Origin: an uncultured Pseudomonadota bacterium
GTDB lineage: Bacteria > Myxococcota_A > Polyangia > HGW-17
NCBI GenBank assembly: GCA_938004375.1
Contig: CALKWH010000290.1
Span: forward strand, 1-11,201
Reading direction: 5' to 3'
Length of the DNA: 11,201 nucleotides
Shown here: piece by piece, positions 5,811 to 11,201 of the stretch
How the letters are laid out: every line of letters begins with the position of its first letter
How positions within the stretch are numbered: the first letter of the stretch is position 1
Program-made: the position numbers and the translations under genes
Notes under the pieces: model-generated
Database searches by the model: none
What the model was told of the DNA's origin: nothing
What the model saw: the letters and a program-made list of their open reading frames with translations, nothing else

Positions 5811-7667
5811 TTACTTCAGTTCGACGCCGAGGTAGTTCACCAGCGCCTTGCGATCCTTGTCGGCCCACACGGCGGAGGGGAAGCCGCGGCGCTCGGGTCC
5901 GTTGATGTAGAAACTTCCCAGGTTTCCCTTCTTGAGGCCGCCGGCGGCCCAGGCGGGGACGATCACGGGCTCCTCCTGGAGGGTGACCTCCTTCTGGCCG
6001 ACGACCCTGCAGTCGTTGTGGTACTCGACGATGCCGCTGGCGTTGATGTAGTTGATGCGGTTGGTCGGCTTGCAGGACAGTTCGTCGGTCATGACCTTCA
6101 CCTTGGCGAAGGTGATCTTCACGTCATCGCCGGCCGGGGTGAGCTTGTCGATGACGGACTCGGCGTCGGAGCCGAAGCTGTCCTTGTCGCGGGCGTAGGA
6201 CAGCGCGATGCGGATGAACTCGTCGTCGTAGCCCAGGTACTGCTTGGTGCGCATGGGGAAGTTCTCGCGGTCGGCGATGAGCGCGGTCAGGGCGTCGATC
6301 ATCGCATAGAAGGCGGCGCCGCGGGGTCCGCGGAGGCGGCGGGAGAAGGCCCGCTCCCGCTCGAGCAGGTTGGAGAACAGGCTCTGGCCGTCGGCGGCCG
6401 CGCACAGCATCAGTTCGGCGGTGACGAGATTGTTGATCTCGTGGTTGATCGCGGTGCGGGCGTCCTGGAGCGTGGTGGGTTTGGCCTTGGCGAGGCCGGG
6501 GGCCCAGAGCTTGCGCAGGTTCTCGAAGCAGCCCTTGCGCGCGTTCTTCGACGGCCCGAAGAACAACTTGTGATAGGCCATCGCCGCGTCCACGGCGGCC
6601 TTGTGGTCCGCGCGCAGCTTCTCCCACTTCGTCCACTCCTTCTCGGGGAGTTCGAAGAGCCCCTGGAAGGCGGCCTCCTGTTTGATCAACATCTTCGCGA
6701 TGGCGGCGTACCGGAGGTGGAGCATCCGCGCCACGGAGAAGCTCTCGCGGGCGATGGTGCGGCCGTAGATATTCAACTTGGCGCCGGCGAGCCACTTGTC
6801 GAAGGCGGCCTTGTCAAGCCGGCTCGCGCTGGCCGAGCAGATGGCCCAGTTGAACACGTCGTTGTACTGGGGGTCCTTGCCGGGGGCGTAGTTGCGCAGG
6901 CACTGCCGGATCTCGTACACGTGCAGGACCGGGTCCGCCGGGACGCCGCCGAAGTCGAGCCAGCCCCGGATGCTGTCGGTGTCGTTCTGCGACCACTGCG
7001 GGGCCTTGTCATAGTTGCAGCCGAAGAAGCGCTGGCGAGCGGCGACCAGGGCCCGCTCCTCGTCCGAGGCCTCGCGGGAGACGCCCAGGGCGGCGCAGGT
7101 CTCCTCCTGGCCCTTGTCCCAGGCTTCCTTCTGCATGCGGGCGCGGATGCTCTCGACGGCCTCGGCCTTGGTCTGGCCCGTCATGTTGACCCAGTCCTGC
7201 ACGATGGCCATGGTGTTCTTCATGTAGCCCGGCGCGCCGGGGTTCACGCACACGGCCTCGCCGGCCTCGAGCATGACGCCGCCGCCCCAGCCGTCCTTGA
7301 TGCCGCGCTGGATCGCGCGGGCCATGGCGCCGGTGCTGTAGGACTTGCTCTTGGCCAGATCGCACCAGGGCGCGGCAAACGGCTTGATCACCTCGACGCC
7401 GTCCCGGGGGGCGACCACGACGATGTCGTCGCCCTCGGCGTCCCGGCCGCCGGTGGGGGGCGGAGGCGGCGGATCGGGGCGCGCGGCCACGGGCTCGGTG
7501 GTGGTGCCGCCGCCGTCGGTCCTGCCGTCACCGCCGGTCTTGCCGCCGCTCGTGTTGGAGGCGGCCTTGCCGTCGCCGGAGGGGTTGGTGTCCATGCCCA
7601 CGGCGCCCTTCAACTGGGTGCAGGAGGCCAGCAGCAACGGGATCGCGAGAACTGCGAGGGTCTTCAT
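5811..7667 (-). CDS. 618-residue lipoprotein of unknown function
   Basis: I chose the ATG at 7667: GGAG (7679-7676) lies 8 nt upstream of it, while the in-frame GTG at 7676 overlaps that Shine-Dalgarno site and cannot use it. The product starts MKTLAVLAIPLLLASC, a clear lipoprotein signal with Cys16. A Gly/Thr/Ser/Pro linker with a run of six Pro covers about residues 25-80. The remaining 540 or so residues form a mixed, largely helical region with ten Cys, an even number compatible with disulfides, and a final beta-rich part with EYHNDCRVV and EEPVIVPAWAAGG near the C-terminus. No transmembrane helix beyond the signal, no catalytic motif and no family is recognised. It sits between trpS and the coiled-coil lipoprotein, 107 nt from the latter; joint function is possible but unproven. 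Confidence 0.85.
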   Translation of the reverse strand: MKTLAVLAIPLLLASCTQLKGAVGMDTNPSGDGKAASNTSGGKTGGDGRTDGGGTTTEPVAARPDPPPPPPTGGRDAEGDDIVVVAPRDGVEVIKPFAAPWCDLAKSKSYSTGAMARAIQRGIKDGWGGGVMLEAGEAVCVNPGAPGYMKNTMAIVQDWVNMTGQTKAEAVESIRARMQKEAWDKGQEETCAALGVSREASDEERALVAARQRFFGCNYDKAPQWSQNDTDSIRGWLDFGGVPADPVLHVYEIRQCLRNYAPGKDPQYNDVFNWAICSASASRLDKAAFDKWLAGAKLNIYGRTIARESFSVARMLHLRYAAIAKMLIKQEAAFQGLFELPEKEWTKWEKLRADHKAAVDAAMAYHKLFFGPSKNARKGCFENLRKLWAPGLAKAKPTTLQDARTAINHEINNLVTAELMLCAAADGQSLFSNLLERERAFSRRLRGPRGAAFYAMIDALTALIADRENFPMRTKQYLGYDDEFIRIALSYARDKDSFGSDAESVIDKLTPAGDDVKITFAKVKVMTDELSCKPTNRINYINASGIVEYHNDCRVVGQKEVTLQEEPVIVPAWAAGGLKKGNLGSFYINGPERRGFPSAVWADKDRKALVNYLGVELK

Positions 7668-7771
7668 GTATTTCACTCCTTTATCCTCTTCCGATAGTCG
7701 GGGAAGATGCCCGTGGGGAAATTGTTTTTTAATATTTTGTCCCCATCGGATTGGAGTGTGTGCCTTCCGGC

Positions 7772-7793
7772 TTTTTTGTCAATTGTGAAAAAA
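7772..7793. promoter_or_regulatory. AT-rich imperfect palindrome with TTGACA upstream of the 618-residue lipoprotein gene
   Basis: A 22-bp near-palindrome has T6 (7772-7777) and A6 (7788-7793) as outer arms around a central CAATTG; only two pairs mismatch. On the minus strand it contains a perfect TTGACA (7782-7777) oriented toward the lipoprotein gene, with a second T6 tract (7806-7801) further upstream that could act like an UP element. A -10 box is not clear: CACACT after 16 nt has three of six matches. Confidence 0.35.
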
Positions 7794-7800
7794 CATGTGC

Positions 7801-7832
7801 AAAAAACGTAGGGGAATCAATATATTCCGCCC
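7801..7832 (-). terminator. Candidate intrinsic terminator of trpS
   Basis: On the minus strand GGAAT pairs with ATTCC around a 6-nt loop, and two more G-C pairs extend it past one bulged C (7832-7811). Four bases later comes T6 (7806-7801). The trpS stop codon lies in the hairpin's loop and 3' arm. The stem is short, so efficiency is uncertain. Confidence 0.35.
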
Positions 7833-8794
7833 ACCAGACCCATCGCCTTCTTCAGGCGCTTCATCTTGGCCATGGCGGTCTCCCGGGCCCGGGCGGCGCC
7901 GTGGGCCAGCGCGCGCTCGACCACCGCGCGGTCGGCCACCAGTTCGTCGCGCCGTGCCCGCATGGGGGCGAAGTGGGCGAGGAGCTTCTCGAACAGGGCG
8001 AGCTTGGCGTGGCCGAAGCCGTAGTTGCCGGCCAGGTAGTTTTTCCGCATCTCGGCGAGCTCGTCGGCGGTGGCCACCAGTTTGTACAGTTGAAAGACGT
8101 TGCAGGTGTCCGGGTTCTTGGGCTCCTCGAGGGGGGTGGAGTCGGTGACGATGTTCATCACCTGCTTCTTCAGCGCCTTCTCGGGGGCGAACATGTCGAT
8201 CACGTTGCCGTAGGACTTGCTCATCTTGCGGCCGTCGGTGCCGGGCACCACCGCCACGCTCTCGAGGATCAGCGGCTCGGGCACGACGAACAGTTCGTCG
8301 TTGAAGACGTGGTTGAAGGTCATCGCCACGTCCCGGGTGATCTCGAGGTGCTGTTTCTGGTCCTGGCCCACGGGCACCACGTTGGAGTCGTAGAGCAGGA
8401 TGTCCGCGGCCATGAGCGCCGGGTAGACGAAGAGGCCGCAGTTGGGTTGCAGGTCCTTGGCGAGGGCGTCCTTGTAGGCGTGGGCGCGCTGCAGGAGGCC
8501 CATGGGCATGTGGTTGAACAGCAGCAGGGTGAGCTCGGCCACCTCGGGCACCTGGCTCTGCAGGAAGATCGTACTGCGGGCCGGATCGATGCCCAGCGCC
8601 ATGTACGCGGTCACGATGTCCCAGGTGTGGGCGGCCAGCGTCTCGGGCGCCGGGTGGGCGTTGAGCGCGTGGTAGTCCGCGATGAAGTAGAAGCAGTCGT
8701 ACTTCTCCTGCAGCTCGACGAACTGGCGGATCGCGCCGAAGTAGTTGCCGATGTGGAGGGTGCCGGTGGGCTTGACGCCGGACAGGGAACGCAT
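7817..8794 (-). CDS. trpS: Tryptophan--tRNA ligase (TrpRS)
   Basis: This cytoplasmic class I aminoacyl-tRNA synthetase activates tryptophan with ATP and charges tRNA-Trp. The 325-residue length is normal for bacterial TrpRS. Both class I signatures are present: TGTLHIGNYFG (10-20, the HIGH-type motif) and GRKMSKSYGN (188-197, with KMSKS at 190-194). The Rossmann core includes YPALMAADILLYD (124-136) and VGQDQKQHLE (142-151), near the tryptophan and adenylate pocket; the helical anticodon-binding part follows to the end. The ATG at 8794 has AAAGGAG 7 nt upstream. The reading frame stays open upstream to 8941, but those starts lie upstream of the predicted transcript start and have no family match. 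It is divergent from lepA. Confidence 0.97.
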   Translation of the reverse strand: MRSLSGVKPTGTLHIGNYFGAIRQFVELQEKYDCFYFIADYHALNAHPAPETLAAHTWDIVTAYMALGIDPARSTIFLQSQVPEVAELTLLLFNHMPMGLLQRAHAYKDALAKDLQPNCGLFVYPALMAADILLYDSNVVPVGQDQKQHLEITRDVAMTFNHVFNDELFVVPEPLILESVAVVPGTDGRKMSKSYGNVIDMFAPEKALKKQVMNIVTDSTPLEEPKNPDTCNVFQLYKLVATADELAEMRKNYLAGNYGFGHAKLALFEKLLAHFAPMRARRDELVADRAVVERALAHGAARARETAMAKMKRLKKAMGLVGGIY

Positions 8795-8831
8795 GGTCGT
8801 ACTCCTTTGGGTCGGGCCGGGGACCCGCCGC

Positions 8832-8853
8832 GCCCGGGGGTGCGGGCCCGGGC
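8832..8853 (-). promoter_or_regulatory. GC stem-loop in the trpS leader
   Basis: GCCCGGG (8832-8838) and CCCGGGC (8847-8853) form a perfect 7-bp all-GC stem with an 8-nt loop, inside the predicted trpS 5' leader of about 67 nt. No T tract follows on the minus strand, so it is not an ordinary terminator. I see no T-box features. It may affect leader stability or be chance in GC-rich DNA. Confidence 0.3.
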
Positions 8854-8867
8854 TTCCGGGAGGGGGA

Positions 8868-8896
8868 AATCTACACCCGTAAAAAAACATTGACAA
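8868..8896 (-). promoter_or_regulatory. trpS: Candidate trpS promoter
   Basis: On the minus strand TTGTCA (8896-8891) is followed after 17 nt by TAGATT (8873-8868), four of six matches to TATAAT. Its -35 box overlaps that of the lepA promoter on the other strand. Confidence 0.5.
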
Positions 8897-8920
8897 GACC
8901 GGGGTTTTCCAAAATGTATG
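8890..8920 (+). promoter_or_regulatory. lepA: Candidate lepA promoter
   Basis: A perfect TTGACA (8890-8895) preceded by an A7 tract (8881-8887) points toward lepA. The -10 region is poorly defined: TGTATG at 8915-8920 has three of six matches but a 19-nt spacer. Confidence rests mainly on the -35 box and its position. Confidence 0.4.
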
Positions 8921-8939
8921 TCGGGGGTTCGGAGGGGCC

Positions 8940-10742
8940 ATGGATCAACGATTCATCCGCAATTTCAGCATCATCGCGCACATCGACCACGGCAAGAGCA
9001 CGCTCGCGGATCGCATCCTCGAGCTCACGGGGGCCCTGCAGCAGCGCGAGATGCGCGCCCAGTACCTGGACCGGATGGACATCGAGCGCGAGCGCGGCAT
9101 CACCATCAAGGCCCAGAGCGTTCGGCTCCACCACACCTACGACGGCCAGGAGTACCAGCTCAACCTCATCGACACTCCGGGGCACGTGGACTTCCACTAC
9201 GAGGTCAGCAAGAGCCTGGGCGCCTGCGAGGGTGCGATCCTGGTGGTCGACGCGACCCAGGGCGTCGAGGCGCAGACGCTGGCGAACGTCTACATGGCCC
9301 TCGATCAGAACCTCGAGATCGTCCCCGTGCTCAACAAGATCGACCTCCCCTCGTCGAACCCCGAGGACGTGGCCGACGAGATCGAGGACATCATCGGCAT
9401 CGAGGCGAAGGACGCGCCGCGCATCTCCGCCAAGGAGGGCGTGGGCATCGCCGACGTGCTCGAGCAGGTCATCCTCAAGGTCCCACCTCCGTCCGGGGAT
9501 CCTGCCGGGCCGCTGCGGGCGCTGGTCTTCGACTCGTGGTACGACACCTATGTGGGCACCATCGCGCTGGTGCGCGTGGGGGACGGCTCGGTCGGCCGCG
9601 GCGACCGCATCCGGTTCGTGTCCACGGGCAAGGCCTTCGACGTCGACAAGGTGGGCGTGTTCGCCCCCGAACCCATGGAGGTGGCGCGGCTGCACGCGGG
9701 CGAGGTCGGCTTCGTCGTCGCCGGCGTGAAGACCGTCCACGACGTGCGCGTGGGCGACACGATCACGGGCGCGGACCGGCCCACGGCGAACCCGTACGCG
9801 GGCTTTCGCGAGGCCAAGCCCATGGTGTTCTCCGGGCTCTATCCCACCGAGAACGCCGACTACGACGCCCTGAAGGACGCCCTCGAGAAGCTCCGGCTCA
9901 ACGACAGTTCCTTCACCTCCGAGCCCGAGACCTCGCTGGCCCTGGGCTACGGCTTCCGCTGCGGCTACCTCGGCCTGCTCCACATGGAGGTCATCCAGGA
10001 GCGCCTGGAGCGCGAGTACGACCTGGATCTGATCACCACGGCCCCCACGGTCACCTACAAGGTCATCCAGAAGGACGGCACGGAGTTGATGATCGACAAC
10101 CCGGCCAAGATGCCGTCGGCCAACGACATCCAGGAGATCCACGAGCCGTTCATCAAGGTCGACATCCACGTCCCCGAGGAGTACATCGGCGCCGTGATGA
10201 AGCTGGCGCTGGACCGGCGCGGCGAGCAGGTGGCCATGAACTACCACTCGCACTCGCGCGTGATCATCACGTACCGTCTGCCGCTGGCCGAGGTCATCTT
10301 CGACTTCTACGACAAGCTCAAGAGCAACACCAAGGGCTACGCGTCCATGGACTACGAGGACGACGGCATGGCCGCCTCGGACCTGGTCAAGGTCGACATC
10401 CTGCTCAACGGCGACCCGGTGGACGCGCTGTCGATCGTGGTGCACCGGCAGCGCGCCTATACCCGGGGGCTGTCGCTGATCCAGAAGATGAAGGAGTTCA
10501 TCGACCGCCAGCAGTACGACGTGGCGATTCAGGCCGCGGTGGGCACCCGCGTCATCGCCCGCGTGAACGTGAAGGCCTTCCGCAAGAACGTCACGGCCAA
10601 GTGCTACGGCGGCGACATCACGCGCAAGCGCAAGCTCCTCGAGAAGCAGAAGAAGGGCAAGAAGCGCATGAAGATGGTCGGCGCGGTGGAGATCCCCCAG
10701 GAGGCTTTCCTGGCGGTGCTCAAAGTGGACACGGATGACTAG
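8940..10742 (+). CDS. lepA: Elongation factor 4 (LepA), ribosome back-translocase GTPase
   Basis: LepA is a translational GTPase that binds the ribosome and is linked to back-translocation, stress tolerance and initiation or assembly. At 600 residues it is full length. GTPase motifs are all visible: AHIDHGKST (13-21, P-loop), RGITIK (52-57, switch I Thr), DTPGH (78-82), NKID (132-135) and SAKEG (163-167). EF-G-like domain II and the domain III/V regions follow (for example [15 protein letters not shown]), and the family-specific C-terminal domain ends with [21 protein letters not shown], the basic ribosome-contacting part. The ATG at 8940 has GGAGG 4 nt upstream. The stop overlaps the start of the next gene, implying one transcript with it. 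Confidence 0.98.
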   Translation: MDQRFIRNFSIIAHIDHGKSTLADRILELTGALQQREMRAQYLDRMDIERERGITIKAQSVRLHHTYDGQEYQLNLIDTPGHVDFHYEVSKSLGACEGAILVVDATQGVEAQTLANVYMALDQNLEIVPVLNKIDLPSSNPEDVADEIEDIIGIEAKDAPRISAKEGVGIADVLEQVILKVPPPSGDPAGPLRALVFDSWYDTYVGTIALVRVGDGSVGRGDRIRFVSTGKAFDVDKVGVFAPEPMEVARLHAGEVGFVVAGVKTVHDVRVGDTITGADRPTANPYAGFREAKPMVFSGLYPTENADYDALKDALEKLRLNDSSFTSEPETSLALGYGFRCGYLGLLHMEVIQERLEREYDLDLITTAPTVTYKVIQKDGTELMIDNPAKMPSANDIQEIHEPFIKVDIHVPEEYIGAVMKLALDRRGEQVAMNYHSHSRVIITYRLPLAEVIFDFYDKLKSNTKGYASMDYEDDGMAASDLVKVDILLNGDPVDALSIVVHRQRAYTRGLSLIQKMKEFIDRQQYDVAIQAAVGTRVIARVNVKAFRKNVTAKCYGGDITRKRKLLEKQKKGKKRMKMVGAVEIPQEAFLAVLKVDTDD

Positions 10743-11156
10743 CCTGGCGCAGGACGGTTCGCCGCTGCCGGGGTGGCGTCGGTTCGGCGGGGTCGGCGTC
10801 GTGGTCGTGGGCGTCGCCGCCCTCGCCCTGTTGGTGTGGTGGCCGCGGATGCCCGAGTCCACTCCGGAGCGGGCGGCCCTTCCCACCCAGCCGACGGCCT
10901 CGCTGCCGATCGTCGAGCCGGTGCGGCAGGAGTTGGACCCCGCCCGGCCCCGGGCCCGCCAGCTGTTACAGATGCTCGAATGGATCCCGGGCGGATTCCC
11001 GGTGGCCCTGGCATTGGACCTCGGCGCCCTGCGCAAGCACGCCTGGACGCGGGCCTTCTCCTTTTTAATCGAAGGGCCCACCTTCCGCCGGCACCTGGAC
11101 GTCCTGCAGTTGGACGCCGACGGCTTCGAGTTGCTCGGGTTGGGGTTGGATCCGGT
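10735..11156 (+). CDS. Partial membrane-anchored protein, C-terminus cut by contig end
   Basis: An open frame starts at the ATG at 10735, inside the last codons of lepA (ATGACTAG, 8-base overlap), and stays open through 140 complete codons to the adapter junction. Overlap with the lepA stop and high-GC codon use like lepA support a real, translationally coupled gene. The N-terminus is a short cytoplasmic segment followed by one transmembrane helix at about 17-36 ([18 protein letters not shown]), then a Pro-rich linker (about 37-72) and the start of an outer domain: [20 protein letters not shown] then [10 protein letters not shown]...LGLDP. That pattern resembles myxobacterial proteins of the form pxDxxVVLxLDxxxLR...GxDP, but I cannot name the family. 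lepB often follows lepA in other bacteria; no signal-peptidase Ser/Lys motif is seen, so this is not lepB on present evidence. Confidence 0.75.
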
Positions 11157-11201
11157 AGATCGGAAGAGCACACGTCTGAACTCCAGTCACCGAATACGAT
11201 C
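11157..11201 (+). other. Illumina read-2 adapter with index left on contig end (artefact)
   Basis: The 45 bases begin AGATCGGAAGAGCACACGTC and continue through CCAGTCAC (ending 11190), the TruSeq read-2 adapter; the next eight bases CGAATACG sit in the i7 index position, followed by ATC, the first bases of the P7 tail. Biological sequence ends at 11156. Confidence 0.98.

Noticed and set aside
6018..7697. 559-codon plus-strand frame opposite the 618-residue lipoprotein
   Set aside because: Antisense frame without signal, domain or ribosome site; the minus-strand frame has a lipobox and a good Shine-Dalgarno site.
7761..7777. Plus-strand intrinsic terminator (GCC-TTCC-GGC then T6)
   Set aside because: The stem is only 3 bp and no plus-strand gene lies upstream of it.
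8795..8941. Upstream in-frame extension of trpS (49 extra residues)
   Set aside because: Pro/Arg-rich, not part of TrpRS, and upstream of the predicted transcript start; the internal ATG has AAAGGAG at ideal spacing.
8871..11171. 766-codon open frame antisense to lepA
   Set aside because: It mirrors lepA, starts inside the adapter and has low-complexity His/Val/Asp-rich composition. lepA on the plus strand is certain.

Overview
The window is an 11.1 kb piece of high-GC bacterial DNA (46-11156) flanked on each side by exactly 45 bases of Illumina TruSeq adapter (1-45 and 11157-11201). It is therefore a complete assembled contig with untrimmed adapter ends, not an internal slice of a finished genome. 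The gene style points to Myxococcota or a related deltaproteobacterial lineage, probably a metagenome bin: many secreted lipoproteins, a Cys-rich CGDG/GExCDG repeat protein fused to RCC1 blades, and a lipoprotein with a RLPxCRGTHNGYPAWDI motif. The lineage is an inference; the bacterial assignment is safe.

Layout, left to right. Seven genes run leftward (minus strand): a partial lipoprotein cut by the left end (46-452); a Cys-rich/RCC1 seven-blade lipoprotein (530-2149); a TrmB-family regulator (2312-3157), 6 nt downstream of a large DUF6209-like lipoprotein (3164-4738); a coiled-coil lipoprotein with a Cys/Pro tail (4891-5703); a 618-residue lipoprotein of unknown function (5811-7667); and trpS (7817-8794). 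Two genes run rightward: lepA (8940-10742), and a membrane-anchored protein that overlaps the lepA stop and is cut by the right end (10735-11156). Every stretch without a gene is under 200 bases.

How the parts relate. trpS and lepA are housekeeping translation genes transcribed divergently from promoters whose -35 boxes lie on top of each other. To their left is a run of five predicted lipoproteins. Only the DUF6209-like lipoprotein and the TrmB-like regulator form a clear operon, and a perfect inverted repeat sits inside that operon's promoter, suggesting feedback control. A 9-base tandem array lies just upstream of the same promoter. Most genes have a strong Shine-Dalgarno site, and five intergenic regions carry a perfect TTGACA in the correct orientation. 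No mobile element, CRISPR array, tRNA or rRNA was seen. The most unusual content is the uncharacterised envelope lipoprotein cluster and its regulatory DNA; nothing here amounts to a recognisable defence or biosynthetic system.
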